A DNA stretch of 64,000 nt from an uncultured Veillonella sp. (GCF_900545795.1 NZ_URAR01000007.1:1-64000), one strand, 5' to 3'; shown: positions 17,410 to 27,834, counted from the stretch's first letter. The notes: a model not told the origin generated them from the sequence alone. Made by a program: numbers and translations.

Positions 17410-19527
17410 ATGTTTCGAGACCATTCATATTATTTTAATCGAGAGTTATCTTGGTTAAAATTTAATCAGAGAGTATTACAAGAATCCATAGACAACACCA
17501 ATCCACTATTAGAGCGCTTGCGTTTTTTAGCGATTACTAGCTCAAATTTAGATGAATTCTATATGATTCGTGTGGCCGGGCTTCGTCATCAAGAGGAGAA
17601 TGGCATTGTAAAATATGATGCCGCTCATATGGATGCTACAGCTCAGCTAAAGGCTATTGATGAGTCTGCTAAGCGCTTAGTTCGTGTTCAATATACGTAT
17701 TTGCGCCATGTGCTAACACAATTAGAGGAAGAGAATCTTTTCTTTGTTAAGCCCGGTGATTTGACTAGCAGCCAGCTAGATTGGTTGCACCAATATTTTG
17801 AGCAAGTGGTGTACCCTGTAGTGACACCATTGGCGGTTGACTCTGGGCATCCATTTCCTTTCTTAGCGAATAAAACGATGAATACAGTGGTGCAGATTAA
17901 GCGCGCTGTAGAAGAAACGGAAGAAGACAAAGAAGCTAAAATTGCCATTTTACCGATTCCATCAGTCCTTAATCGTATCGTAGAAGTGCCGAGTCTCACC
18001 GATAAACGATACTTCATTTACTTAGAGGATATTATTACTTATTACTGCGAGGCCTTCTTTGTAGGTTATGAAATTTTAAAGAGCATGACTTTCCGAGTGA
18101 CCCGTGATGCGGATTTAGAAATTGATGAAGAAGAAGCTAAAGACTTGCTTCGTGAAATGGAAGAATCCTTGCGCCGTCGTCGTCGTGGTGCTTCTGTTCG
18201 TTTAGAAGTAGCTGGTGATGGTGATGAAGGGTTATTACAGTTTATCTTAGACAGTTTGCAATTAAAGCCTAATGATGCCTTTATGGTTAATGGACCGCTA
18301 GACTTGTGCATGTATTTTGGCTTCTGTGATATTGATGGATATGACCACTTGCGCTATACGCCATTTGAACCTTGTGAACCAGCCGATATTGTGGGCCATG
18401 AAGAAGAGAATATTTTTGACATAATTCGCAGTGAAGATATTTTTGTACATCATCCATTTGAAACGTTTAGAACAGTGGAGGATTTTGTAGCCCAAGCAGC
18501 ACAAGATCCTAAGGTACTGGCCATTAAGCAAACATTGTATCGCGTTAGTGGCAATTCACCAATTATTTCGTCCTTAATTAAGGCCGCTGATAATGGTAAA
18601 CAAGTAACAGTCTTAATGGAAGTAAAGGCGCGCTTTGATGAAGAGAATAATATTTTGATGGCACGCCGCCTAGAAAAAGCTGGTTGTCATGTAATATATG
18701 GTTTAAAAGGCCTTAAAACGCATTCGAAGATTACCATGGTGGTGCGCCGTGAAGATGATGCCATTCGCCGTTATGTACACTTAGCTACGGGCAACTATAA
18801 TGGTAAAACTGCACGCTTATATACTGACTGTGGTATTTTTACCTGCAATGACCAGTATGGGGAAGATGCATCGTCCTTCTTCAACTTAATTTCTGGTTAT
18901 TCTGATCCTCCGATGTGGAACAAATTTATCGTAGCGCCACTTAACTTAAGAGAGAAGATTATAGCCAATATTGATGAAGAAATCGAATGTGCTAAACGTG
19001 GTGAAGAAGCGTATATTATTGCTAAGATGAATTCTTTGCTCGATAAATATGTAGTAGCTAAACTCTATGAAGCAGCCTCTCATGGCGTAAAAATTGATTT
19101 GATTATTCGCGGTATTTGTACCTTGCGACCTGGTATTGAAGGCGTAAGTGATACTATACAAGTTCGCTCTATTGTGGGGCGTTTCTTAGAACATCATCGC
19201 CTGTTCTACTTCCGTCATGGCGGTAAAGACGATGTATTCTTGTCCAGTGCTGACTGGATGCCACGCAACTTGAATGAGCGCGTAGAATTGATGATACCAA
19301 TTGAGGAAAAGCGTCATAAAGAGCGTATTTTAGGCATATTAAAACTGTATTTAGCAGACAATCAAAAAGCTCATATTATGAGTGCTGATGGTTCCTATCG
19401 CAAGATTGTAGCGAGGGAGAACCCTATTTCTGCTCAAAGTCTTTTAATGAAGGCTGCTAAGCAGGCTAGTGAGAAGCCTAAATTGACTGTAATTGAACAA
19501 ATGCAACCTATGTATAAGGACCAATAA
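17410..19527 (+). CDS. ppk1: Polyphosphate kinase 1
   Basis: 705 residues, typical for PPK1. The N-terminal domain starts with FNRELSWLKFNQRVL and SSNLDEFYMIRVAGL. The phospholipase-D-like core has KTHSKITMVVRRE with the autophosphorylated His, HLATGNYNGKTARLYTD, and near the end SADWMPRNLNERVE. It reversibly makes polyphosphate from ATP. Together with the upstream Ppx and pseudo-Ppx it forms a polyphosphate synthesis/turnover operon. Confidence 0.96.
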   Translation: MFRDHSYYFNRELSWLKFNQRVLQESIDNTNPLLERLRFLAITSSNLDEFYMIRVAGLRHQEENGIVKYDAAHMDATAQLKAIDESAKRLVRVQYTYLRHVLTQLEEENLFFVKPGDLTSSQLDWLHQYFEQVVYPVVTPLAVDSGHPFPFLANKTMNTVVQIKRAVEETEEDKEAKIAILPIPSVLNRIVEVPSLTDKRYFIYLEDIITYYCEAFFVGYEILKSMTFRVTRDADLEIDEEEAKDLLREMEESLRRRRRGASVRLEVAGDGDEGLLQFILDSLQLKPNDAFMVNGPLDLCMYFGFCDIDGYDHLRYTPFEPCEPADIVGHEEENIFDIIRSEDIFVHHPFETFRTVEDFVAQAAQDPKVLAIKQTLYRVSGNSPIISSLIKAADNGKQVTVLMEVKARFDEENNILMARRLEKAGCHVIYGLKGLKTHSKITMVVRREDDAIRRYVHLATGNYNGKTARLYTDCGIFTCNDQYGEDASSFFNLISGYSDPPMWNKFIVAPLNLREKIIANIDEEIECAKRGEEAYIIAKMNSLLDKYVVAKLYEAASHGVKIDLIIRGICTLRPGIEGVSDTIQVRSIVGRFLEHHRLFYFRHGGKDDVFLSSADWMPRNLNERVELMIPIEEKRHKERILGILKLYLADNQKAHIMSADGSYRKIVARENPISAQSLLMKAAKQASEKPKLTVIEQMQPMYKDQ

Positions 19528-19669
19528 ATAGGTGCTAAAATTAACAATTCGTTTAAAAGTTATTGAACGATGAAATTGGAAATGATTAAAGTCGATTGGT
19601 TAAATTTTTATGAATTTAGCATTAAATTTTGACTTATCAAAATAATTTGTAGGTTAACAAATAAGCTTG

Positions 19670-19720
19670 AGCATGAGAGCTAGAAGTAAATTTTTCTGGC
19701 TCTTGTGCTTTTTATTTTTT
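19670..19720 (+). terminator. Terminator after ppk1
   Basis: AGCATGAGAGCTAGAA (19670-19685) pairs with TTCTGGCTCTTGTGCT (19694-19709), then a T-rich tract. A second small hairpin, ATACAGGA/TCCTGTAT, follows at 19759-19783. The rest of 19528-20004 holds no convincing gene. Confidence 0.85.
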
Positions 19721-19954
19721 AGATACGCCCTTACCTTAGAGTAGGCCTAAGTTTTGGGATACAGGATTTACTATGTCCTGTATTATTACTTAAATGAATA
19801 CGGAGTGAATGGTTTGAGTTAGAAAAATTTCTTCAAAATGTAGTTTGAACCGAAAGTGTCCTCTGATAAAAGACATAACAAGGCTTAGGCGTTGCTTCTT
19901 GAAATTTAAGAATCCCGTCAAATACGGTGGAGTTTTATATACTAGTTCGTTTGT

Positions 19955-19984
19955 TTGACTTAATATATCCTCTTGTGGTAGAAT
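19955..19984 (+). promoter_or_regulatory. Probable promoter of the 3D-domain gene
   Basis: TTGACT (19955-19960), an 18-bp spacer and TAGAAT (19979-19984) lie just before the AGGAGGG site of the next gene. Confidence 0.5.
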
Positions 19985-20004
19985 GGCAAAGCAGGAGGGA
20001 TTAG

Positions 20005-21012
20005 ATGACAAAATATCTAGTAATTCAGAAGAGTAATATTGTGACTCTTGCAAAGCGTCACATGTTCCTAGTTCTGATACTCTTAGCAATTGTGTTCGTT
20101 AGCGTTTCAGGCTTTGCTTGGAATGAAAAAACAGTGACTCTCAATGTAGATGGTCAGACACAGATTGTTAAGACACACCTCAACTCAGCGGAGGGGATTT
20201 TACGTGATGCCAAGATTTCGCTCAATCCTAAAGATGCTATCTTATTAAGTACAGCGTCTTTGGAGAATGGCACAGTAGTTACTGTAGTCAGAGCATTTCC
20301 TGTAAAAGTTACTGTTGATGGTCAAGCAAAAACTGTTATGACTGTGCAAACAACAGCCCAAGGCTTAGCTGATGAGTTGGGATATAAGGCACCTAATTAT
20401 GTACCATTAGAGGATGGCAACACTCATTTAACAAGTAATAGTGAAGTGACCATTGCTCGAGTAACAAGTCGTTCTGTAAAAAATTATGAGCGACCTGTAG
20501 AAGTACAGGTCATTCGTGAACGAGATGATACGATGGCTATTGGGCAAGAAGAACTTGTTCAAGAAGGTACAGCTGGCGTAGAATCTGTAGAAGAAGAAGT
20601 TTTCTATCAAGATGGTAAAGAAATAAAACGACAAATTCTTAATCATAATGAAATTAAGAAGATGGTACCGACTATTATTAAAGTAGGAACTCGAGAAGCA
20701 GTTGTAGAAACCTCTCGAGGCACTGTACGATACCGTGAGGTGCTTACAATGGAAGCGAGTGCGTACTTACCTACTGATGGTGATGGTCGAGGCATCACAG
20801 CTACAGGCATGGTAGCAAGACGTGGTGTTGTGGCAGTTGACCCTGATGTAATTCCATTAGGTTCACGTCTATACATTCCAGGTTATGGTATGGCTATTGC
20901 AGCTGATACAGGCGGCGCTATTTTAGGAAATCGCATCGATTTATTGATGGATACCTATAGCGAAGCCATGGAATTTGGTAGACAGTCCATAGAAGTATAT
21001 ATACTGAAATAA
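20005..21012 (+). CDS. YabE-like cell-wall protein (DUF348, G5, 3D domains)
   Basis: 335 residues. One N-terminal membrane segment (about 17-37) is followed by ubiquitin-like DUF348 repeats (the pattern VT-VDGQ-K-V occurs twice, near 45 and 95), a G5-like region (about 160-235) and a C-terminal 3D domain (about 247-335) with TMEASAYLPTD, VDPDVIPLG and AADTGG. This matches Bacillus YabE/YocH-type wall proteins, and yabE-rnmV-rsmA is a known Firmicute order. A role in peptidoglycan remodelling is expected. The 3D domain is closely similar to that of the protein at 382. Confidence 0.88.
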   Translation: MTKYLVIQKSNIVTLAKRHMFLVLILLAIVFVSVSGFAWNEKTVTLNVDGQTQIVKTHLNSAEGILRDAKISLNPKDAILLSTASLENGTVVTVVRAFPVKVTVDGQAKTVMTVQTTAQGLADELGYKAPNYVPLEDGNTHLTSNSEVTIARVTSRSVKNYERPVEVQVIRERDDTMAIGQEELVQEGTAGVESVEEEVFYQDGKEIKRQILNHNEIKKMVPTIIKVGTREAVVETSRGTVRYREVLTMEASAYLPTDGDGRGITATGMVARRGVVAVDPDVIPLGSRLYIPGYGMAIAADTGGAILGNRIDLLMDTYSEAMEFGRQSIEVYILK

Positions 21013-21117
21013 GTAAATTACTTACTGAGCTTAGTTAGATATATTTGTTTAAATATATGTACTTAAGCTTAGCTAAGATGAGCGTGCAGCATATACTTAA
21101 CACTTCGTAAAACAAAT

Positions 21118-21154
21118 AAAGGAGCGGTAAACTATAATGGTTTACCGCTCCTTT
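21118..21154 (+). terminator. Intrinsic terminator
   Basis: GGAGCGGTAAAC (21121-21132) pairs with GTTTACCGCTCC, with A-rich and T-rich flanks. Confidence 0.88.
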
Positions 21155-21200
21155 ATTATTTGGTAAAATAGTAGCGATGTAATAGAGAAAGGAAAAGGTC

Positions 21201-21731
21201 ATGTTAAAAGAAGTTTTAGTCGTAGAAGGAAAGTCTGATGTACAGCAAATTGCTAAAGCAATTGAAGCTGATTGCATTATGACCGAAGGATTTACATTGC
21301 GTAAAGCAGTGCTAAAGCAAATCCAATATGCCTATGAAAAGCGAGGCATTATTATACTTACCGATCCAGATACGGCAGGGGAGCGAATTCGACGATTTTT
21401 AAGTAAAAAATTCCCTAATGCACAACATGCCTTCATTCCTCGCGAAGACGCCATCGCCAATAATGATTTAGGCGTGGAGCAGGCTTCACCTGAAGCTATA
21501 CGCAAAGCCTTAGCCAGCTTGCATACCCATACTATGACTTCTTCAGAAGAGTTCAGTATTAGCGATATTATTCGTCATGGCTTGTCTGGGGCACCTAATA
21601 GTGTAGCACGACGTGACAAATTAGGCGCTTTATTAGGAATTGGCTATGGAAATAGTAAGCAATTTTTATATCGATTAAATCATTATGGCATTAGCCGTGA
21701 AGAATTCGATGCGGCTGTATTAAATATATAA
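21201..21731 (+). CDS. rnmV: Ribonuclease M5
   Basis: 176 residues. An N-terminal TOPRIM domain has VVEGKSDVQQI with the catalytic Glu and ILTDPDTAGERIRR with the paired acidic residues. RNase M5 matures 5S rRNA in Firmicutes. It sits 12 bp before rsmA, the conserved pairing. Confidence 0.94.
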   Translation: MLKEVLVVEGKSDVQQIAKAIEADCIMTEGFTLRKAVLKQIQYAYEKRGIIILTDPDTAGERIRRFLSKKFPNAQHAFIPREDAIANNDLGVEQASPEAIRKALASLHTHTMTSSEEFSISDIIRHGLSGAPNSVARRDKLGALLGIGYGNSKQFLYRLNHYGISREEFDAAVLNI

Positions 21732-21743
21732 AAGGAGCTATCA

Positions 21744-22616
21744 TTGAGCATTTTAGAATCAGTTATTGCCAGTCCGGAGGTTGTACATTATATATGTAAG
21801 CGATTTGGCATTCATATGAGTAAGAAATTAGGGCAAAACTTTCTTATATCTCGCCGTGTAGTGGACGATATAGTGAGAGCTGCGGAATTAGAACCAGGTG
21901 AGCCGGTTCTAGAAGTAGGGCCTGGTATTGGTACCTTAACACAAGGTTTAGCCCAAAGTGGTGCCAGTGTAACTGCCGTGGAGTTAGATCGCCGTTTATT
22001 AGAAGTGTTGGACCATACCTTGGAAAGCTATGATAATGTACAAATTGTTCACGGCGATATTTTAAAAGTAAATATTCCTGAGTTGATGAATTATAAGCCT
22101 TTTAAGGTAGTGGCAAATTTACCATATTATATTACAACGCCTATTATTATGTCTCTATTAGAGATGAAGCTTCCTATTGAACGCCTCGTGGTGATGGTGC
22201 AAAAGGAAGTGGCTGAGCGCATGGTTGCTACGCCAGGGACTAAAGCTTATGGTGCTTTATCGGTAGCAGTACAATATTATACGGAGCCGGAAATTGTGTT
22301 TGATGTGCTGCCTAAATCATTTTTACCAGCGCCTGAAGTGACGAGCTCAGTGGTGCGCTGTAAATTGCGTCCAAAGCCACCAGTTGATGTTATGGAAGAA
22401 GCAATTTTGTTTAGAGTGATTAAGGCTGCCTTTGCGCAAAGAAGAAAAACTTTTAGCAACACGATGAAGACCACAGGTCTAAAAAAAGAGCAAATTGAAG
22501 CTATTTTAACTAAAGCGGGCATCGATGGCAATCGTCGTGGTGAGACTTTTGATTTACAGGAGTTTGCCACGATTGCCAATGCGTGGAGCGAATTATATAA
22601 TCAGCCAAGTCAGTAG
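21744..22616 (+). CDS. rsmA: 16S rRNA dimethyladenosine transferase
   Basis: 290 residues, TTG start with AAAAGGAG. Motifs: KLGQNFL, VLEVGPGIGTLTQGL (SAM binding) and VVANLPYYITTPII (catalytic NLPY). It dimethylates two adjacent adenines near the 3' end of 16S rRNA. Also known as KsgA. Confidence 0.96.
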   Translation: MSILESVIASPEVVHYICKRFGIHMSKKLGQNFLISRRVVDDIVRAAELEPGEPVLEVGPGIGTLTQGLAQSGASVTAVELDRRLLEVLDHTLESYDNVQIVHGDILKVNIPELMNYKPFKVVANLPYYITTPIIMSLLEMKLPIERLVVMVQKEVAERMVATPGTKAYGALSVAVQYYTEPEIVFDVLPKSFLPAPEVTSSVVRCKLRPKPPVDVMEEAILFRVIKAAFAQRRKTFSNTMKTTGLKKEQIEAILTKAGIDGNRRGETFDLQEFATIANAWSELYNQPSQ

Positions 22617-22642
22617 GAAGGTACATGGGAGTTAGGTAACTC

Positions 22643-23497
22643 ATGAGAAAACAGAATATTTTTATAGGATGTGCCTGTGCAATTTTAGGTGTAGCTATTT
22701 GTATAGGTGCGTATTTAGCATTTTTCTGGAGCACCGCATCGATGTATTCCATGCGTGGTGTGCCCATTTTAAATTATCACGAAGTGAATGATGAACTTTG
22801 GTCTCCTTTGACTATGCGAACTTGGGATTTCGAAGCTCAAATGAAGTATTTAAAGGATAATGGCTATCATGCCATAACTATGGATCAATTATATGATTAT
22901 TTGCAAAATGGCACGGCTCTGCCAGATAAACCTGTTCTAATTACCTTTGATGATGGGTATGAAGATAATTATAAAAATGCATTGCCTATTTTACAGAAAT
23001 ACGGTATGACCGCTACTGTATTTATGATTGCTGACTCTATTGGCCAGCCGCGGTTTATGACAGAAGAACAACTTCGCGCTATGGAAGCGGCGGGGATTAC
23101 AGTTGAGTCACATACCTATTCACATAAGGATTTGCGTCAGCTATCAGACGATGCTGTGCAGCAAGAGCTATCTAAATCAAAGGTTTTACTAGAGCAGGCG
23201 CTACATCATCCTATTGAGTATATTGCCTTTCCTTGTGGCTTTACTGATTCGCGTATAGAAGCCTATACGAAAGCAGCCGGTTATAAATTGGCGCTTACTG
23301 TGCAGGCAGGGAATGCTAAGCGTGGCGCGAATATGTACAATTTACCGCGCGTAGCTGTGTTTGAGGGGATGAACTCCTATACGAGTTTTACTTTGCGCTT
23401 ACATTATATTGAATTTATAGAGGCCACTTGGGCTTTACGTGATAGTTTGCGAGACCAGGGCTATATACAATTGGCTAATTTAATGCCTTTATATTAA
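22643..23497 (+). CDS. Membrane-anchored polysaccharide deacetylase
   Basis: 284 residues. One N-terminal membrane anchor (about 7-30) and a NodB-homology domain: LNYHEVND, LITFDDGYEDNY with the metal/catalytic Asp pair, SHTYSHKDL with the HxxxH metal ligands, and AFPCG. It probably removes acetyl groups from peptidoglycan or another envelope glycan outside the cytoplasmic membrane. The substrate is not deducible. Confidence 0.88.
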   Translation: MRKQNIFIGCACAILGVAICIGAYLAFFWSTASMYSMRGVPILNYHEVNDELWSPLTMRTWDFEAQMKYLKDNGYHAITMDQLYDYLQNGTALPDKPVLITFDDGYEDNYKNALPILQKYGMTATVFMIADSIGQPRFMTEEQLRAMEAAGITVESHTYSHKDLRQLSDDAVQQELSKSKVLLEQALHHPIEYIAFPCGFTDSRIEAYTKAAGYKLALTVQAGNAKRGANMYNLPRVAVFEGMNSYTSFTLRLHYIEFIEATWALRDSLRDQGYIQLANLMPLY

Positions 23498-23498
23498 T

Positions 23499-23540
23499 AA
23501 AAACACCTCGGTATGTAAAATTACTACCGAGGTGTTTTTG
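23499..23540. terminator. Bidirectional terminator between converging genes
   Basis: AAAACACCTCGGTA and TACCGAGGTGTTTT form a perfect stem with an A run on the left and a T run on the right, so it can serve both the deacetylase (+) and prfC (-). Confidence 0.88.
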
Positions 23541-23613
23541 ATTGTATAGTGTATTTCTTGTCTAAATGACTATCCGAATCCAAGTTGCTATTGAGCAGTT
23601 TGGTATTTAGATA

Positions 23614-25218
23614 TTACTCGTTGTCTAAATGGTCATTAAGAGATGGCGTTTTGAGGAAGGTTACATCTGGATTGCGTTCTTCTACCCACCCCATTTGCCA
23701 TTCATTGCTGATTAAAATAACAGTGCGATCGCGATTGTCTTTTACTACCATAGCATTGTCTAAACCTTTTAAGGATTTAATATCGACATTTCCTTTTACC
23801 CAGCGAGCTACACTGTATGGGAGTGAATCTGTAATAGGCTCTACGCCATATTCATTGCGTAAGCGATATTGAAGCACTTCAAATTGAAGCATACCTACAG
23901 CGCCTACAATAAAGGAATCTAGTGAATGTGGTTGTTCGAAGATTTGTACGGCCCCTTCTTGAGCGAGCTGAGTCATCCCTTTTTGGAATTGCTTGCGTTT
24001 CATCGTATCTTTTGGACTGACACGAGCAAAGAATTCAGGAGGGAAGACAGGAAAGTCGCTGAAGGTGAGTTTATGATTCGCGGCGCATAATGTGTCGCCT
24101 ACGCCCATAGTGCCAGCATCGAATACACCAATAATATCGCCAGGGTAGGCTTCATCAATAATGGTACGCTCTGTAGCCAAGAATTGTTGTGGCTGTGCCA
24201 AGCGAAGCGATTTACCTGACTGACGATGAAGTACAGACATGCCTTTTTCGAATTTACCAGAGCAAATACGCATGAAAACAATACGGTCATGATGATTCGG
24301 ATTCATATTAGCTTGGATTTTAAATACAAAGGCAGAGAAGTCTTCGCCTGTAGCTTCTACTGTTTCCTCCAAAGCTTGACGTGGTGCTGGCGATGGCGCT
24401 AAGTCGAGGAATTTTTCTAGGAATGGTTTAACCCCGAAGTTTGTCATAGCGGAGCCAAAGAACATAGGTGTTAATTCACCAGCACGAACTTTATCAAAGT
24501 CAAATTCGTCACCAGCTACATCAAGTAATTCAATATCATCAATTAGTGATTGATGCACTTCTTCACCTAAGAGCTCGCGGAATGCTGGATCGTCTACAGA
24601 TTCTTTAGTGGATGCTAATTTTTTCTGGCCATGAGTTTCATCCTTAGCAAATAAATCGACTGTATGAGTGGCACGGTCATAAATGCCTTGATACTCTCCA
24701 TTGATGCCAACAGGCCAATTCATAGGCACAGCACGAATACCCAGGGAGTTTTCAATTTCTTCCATTAAATCAAATGGATTACGGCCGAAGTGGTCAATTT
24801 TGTTGACGAAAGTAAAGATAGGAATTCCTCGTTCTTTACAGACTGCAAACAGTTTTTTAGTCTGTGCTTCTACGCCTTTGGCGACGTCAATGAGCATGAC
24901 AGCGCTGTCTGCGGCCATCAAAGTGCGATACGTATCCTCAGAGAAGTCTTGGTGACCAGGTGTATCAAGAATGTTGACACGGCAGCCATCATAATCAAAT
25001 TGAAGCACTGAACTTGTTACAGAAATACCACGTTGTTTTTCGATTTCCATCCAGTCAGATACAGCATATTTCTGTGTTTTACGAGATTTAACGGAGCCTG
25101 CAAGATGAATGGCGCCACCGTATAGTAAGAGCTTTTCTGTTAATGTTGTTTTACCCGCATCAGGGTGAGATATAATAGCAAACGTACGACGACGTTTTAC
25201 CTCGTCTAAAAATGTCAT
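23614..25218 (-). CDS. prfC: Peptide chain release factor 3
   Basis: 534 residues. Translational GTPase: ISHPDAGKTTLTEKLL (G1), DTPGHQDFSEDT (G3) and FVNKIDHFGRNP (G4). RF3 recycles RF1/RF2 after termination. Length and C-terminal domain are normal for RF3 rather than EF-G. A GAGGTGA site precedes the ATG. Encoded alone, divergent from topB. Confidence 0.95.
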   Translation of the reverse strand: MTFLDEVKRRRTFAIISHPDAGKTTLTEKLLLYGGAIHLAGSVKSRKTQKYAVSDWMEIEKQRGISVTSSVLQFDYDGCRVNILDTPGHQDFSEDTYRTLMAADSAVMLIDVAKGVEAQTKKLFAVCKERGIPIFTFVNKIDHFGRNPFDLMEEIENSLGIRAVPMNWPVGINGEYQGIYDRATHTVDLFAKDETHGQKKLASTKESVDDPAFRELLGEEVHQSLIDDIELLDVAGDEFDFDKVRAGELTPMFFGSAMTNFGVKPFLEKFLDLAPSPAPRQALEETVEATGEDFSAFVFKIQANMNPNHHDRIVFMRICSGKFEKGMSVLHRQSGKSLRLAQPQQFLATERTIIDEAYPGDIIGVFDAGTMGVGDTLCAANHKLTFSDFPVFPPEFFARVSPKDTMKRKQFQKGMTQLAQEGAVQIFEQPHSLDSFIVGAVGMLQFEVLQYRLRNEYGVEPITDSLPYSVARWVKGNVDIKSLKGLDNAMVVKDNRDRTVILISNEWQMGWVEERNPDVTFLKTPSLNDHLDNE

Positions 25219-25356
25219 GTTGTCACCTCAAATTATAAATATCTATCCTTAAAATTATATACTAGAATTGCTGGATTTGTCATTAAGAATGTAGATTGAC
25301 TCTAATAAGGTGGATGTTTTTGTGAATCGTCTGTTACGTTAAATGGAACTTTATTG

Positions 25357-25362
25357 TATAAT
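25357..25362 (+). promoter_or_regulatory. -10 box of a probable topB promoter
   Basis: A perfect TATAAT lies 24 bp before the topB ATG. The -35 candidate at 17 bp spacing (TTACGT) is poor, so only the -10 element is well supported. Confidence 0.5.
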
Positions 25363-25385
25363 AAATAAGATACAAAGGAGGTCCT

Positions 25386-27794
25386 ATGAGATTATTTATT
25401 GCAGAAAAACCAAGTATGGGACGAGAAATAAGTAAATATTTGCCAGAGCAGCAACGCGTTCAGCGTCGCGATGGTTATATCATACAAGGGGATGATGTAG
25501 TAACTTGGGCCTTCGGTCATGTGCTGGAGCAGGCGGAGCCTGGAGATTATGATCCTAAATATAAGCGCTGGAATGCAGCTGATTTGCCTATAGTACCTGA
25601 AGAGTGGAAGCTTTTAATCACTAAGAGTAGTGAAAAGCAATTTCATACCATTAAGGATCTTATAGAAAAGGCCGATATTATAGTCAATGCTGGTGACCCG
25701 GATAGAGAAGGACAGCTCTTAATCGATGAGATTTTGCTGTATGTAAATAATACAAAGCCTGTACAGCGAATTTTATTGAATGCATTAGATGAAAAATCAA
25801 TTCGTGCAGCACTAGGTGATTTACGAGATAATAAAGATTTCTATAATTTACAGCAATCTGCCTTAGCGCGGGCACGAGCAGATTGGCTCATTGGGATGAA
25901 TCTATCTCGAGCCTATACTTTGGCACAGCGCCGTATGGGGAATAAAGTTACCTTTCCTATTGGCCGTGTTAAGACACCAACCTTAGCGTTAGTAGTTCGT
26001 CGCGAGCGAGAATTAGAAAATTTTGTGCCATTAGATTACTATACATTAAAAGTATGCTATGAACATGTGAATGGCAAGTTCTGGGCTACTTGGCAATCAA
26101 AGGATGAACAAATTGGCTTAGATCCAGAGGGACGTTTATTAAAGCGAGAAATTGCAGAAGAGCTTGCTAAACGACTGATGGATAGTAAAATGGGGATTAT
26201 TGAAAAGCGCGAGAAGAATAAGAAAAAAGAAGCGCAACGTTTGCCTTTATCGCTGTCTGCTTTGCAGGTTGCAGCCGGTAAGGCCTATGGCTATGATCCA
26301 CAACAAGTACTTGATATAGCACAGAAATTATATGAAAAGAAATTGACCACCTATCCGCGGTCTGATTGTGATTATTTGCCAGAAAATCAATATGCTGATC
26401 GGACGGCGATTATTAAAAATTTAGCACAGAATTCAGGTAAATTAGGGGAGTGGGCTAGTAAAGCTGATGTATCTATAAAATCAAGAGCTTGGAATGATAA
26501 AAAGATTACTGCCCATCATGCTATTATCCCTACCACAGTGCCTTGTAACATAGAGACTTTGCCAGTTATGGAGCGAAATATATATTTCCTCATTGGCCAG
26601 TCTTATATAGGACAGTTTTATCCTGAACATGAATACGAACAAACTAAGTTAACTGTATTACAGGATGATGAGCATTTTGTGGCTCATGGCCGTGTAGTCA
26701 CTGTATTAGGTTGGAAAGAACTCTTTCAAAAAGCTAAGAAAGCTAAATTTGAGGCTACCGATGATGATGCTGATAATGATGAAGGCGAAAATAATGGCGA
26801 TGGTAAAGGACCAGCTATTGAAGATAGTGGTGAACTTCCTGTAGTAAAAAAAGGTGACTCTGTACAGGTTGATAATGTAGCCATTGATGCGAAGCAAACT
26901 AAGCCACCAAGTCGCTTTACAGCAGCTACTTTATTGCAGGCTATGAAGGAAATTCATAAATATGTAAAAAATGAAGATCTGAAAAAACAGTTAAAAGCGG
27001 TATCTGGCATTGGTACAGAAGCAACTCGCGCGACCATTATTGATGAATTAATTAATCGCAAATTTATGTCAGTCAAAGGAAAGAAGAAAATCATTCAACC
27101 CACTGACTTGGGTTATTTATTAGTGGATGCACTACCTGAAGAGATGCTATATCCAGACGAAACAGCAGTGTGGGAAGAACGTTTGGCAGCCATGAGTGAT
27201 GGGGAGGGCACCTTAGAGTCGTTCTTGTCAGACCAGGTAGACTTTTTAGGGCGATTAATTCGCAAAGCCAATGCCACTGGCGTGTGGGGGCAGGCTGATG
27301 GACTGGATACGGATGGCTTTAATATTGCCAACACTGTTCGCGTGGTAAAAAAAGATAGCAGTACAAATACTAGTTCAAGTAATTCAAATCATACGAGTCT
27401 TGGTGAAGCGTTTGGGCCACAAGAACCTTGCCCTAAATGTGGCAAAGGGGTCTTGCAAAAACGGAGGGGCAAATTTGGCGAATTTTATGGCTGTTCTAAT
27501 TTTCCTGCCTGCCGTCATACAAAGCCGGTAGGTGGTGTGAGTAATAATGGCATGGGAATGGGCTTCAATTCAGGGAATAATGAAATGCAAGACACGCGTT
27601 TAGCCAGGGCTATAGCTGATGCGGCGCAAACTAATAATACTAGTGATGCGCCAAACTATACTTGTCCACGGTGCAAAACAGGGCAATTAGTGCACATGAA
27701 AGACCAGGGACAAAATACTTGGCGTTGCAGTAACTTCCCTAGTTGCAGAACCAGTGTCGCCGATGTAGAAGGCAAACCTAGTATTTATAAATAA
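25386..27794 (+). CDS. topB: DNA topoisomerase III with C-terminal zinc ribbons
   Basis: 802 residues. Type IA topoisomerase: TOPRIM start RLFIAEKPSMGREI, acidic motif GDPDREGQLLIDEI and active-site LTTYPRSDC with the nucleophilic Tyr. Residues about 670-800 carry two topoisomerase zinc ribbons (CPKCGKGVL with CSNFPAC, and CPRCKTGQL with CSNFPSC). A Glu/Asp/Asn-rich loop lies near 455-475. It decatenates and relaxes single-stranded or hemicatenated DNA. Confidence 0.95.
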   Translation: MRLFIAEKPSMGREISKYLPEQQRVQRRDGYIIQGDDVVTWAFGHVLEQAEPGDYDPKYKRWNAADLPIVPEEWKLLITKSSEKQFHTIKDLIEKADIIVNAGDPDREGQLLIDEILLYVNNTKPVQRILLNALDEKSIRAALGDLRDNKDFYNLQQSALARARADWLIGMNLSRAYTLAQRRMGNKVTFPIGRVKTPTLALVVRRERELENFVPLDYYTLKVCYEHVNGKFWATWQSKDEQIGLDPEGRLLKREIAEELAKRLMDSKMGIIEKREKNKKKEAQRLPLSLSALQVAAGKAYGYDPQQVLDIAQKLYEKKLTTYPRSDCDYLPENQYADRTAIIKNLAQNSGKLGEWASKADVSIKSRAWNDKKITAHHAIIPTTVPCNIETLPVMERNIYFLIGQSYIGQFYPEHEYEQTKLTVLQDDEHFVAHGRVVTVLGWKELFQKAKKAKFEATDDDADNDEGENNGDGKGPAIEDSGELPVVKKGDSVQVDNVAIDAKQTKPPSRFTAATLLQAMKEIHKYVKNEDLKKQLKAVSGIGTEATRATIIDELINRKFMSVKGKKKIIQPTDLGYLLVDALPEEMLYPDETAVWEERLAAMSDGEGTLESFLSDQVDFLGRLIRKANATGVWGQADGLDTDGFNIANTVRVVKKDSSTNTSSSNSNHTSLGEAFGPQEPCPKCGKGVLQKRRGKFGEFYGCSNFPACRHTKPVGGVSNNGMGMGFNSGNNEMQDTRLARAIADAAQTNNTSDAPNYTCPRCKTGQLVHMKDQGQNTWRCSNFPSCRTSVADVEGKPSIYK

Positions 27795-27834
27795 AAGTGT
27801 GAGACTTTAAAGATAAGCTACAAGTCCCTAATAT

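Noticed and set aside
19860..19955. Possible riboswitch before the YabE-like gene
   Set aside because: The stretch has some pairing (CCGTC/ACGG) but the best promoter lies downstream of it, so it may not be in the transcript, and I could not match a class.
19790..20089. Minus-strand open frame of 99 codons before the YabE-like gene
   Set aside because: It overlaps the promoter, ribosome-binding site and start of the 20005 gene on the other strand, and has no ribosome-binding site or domain.
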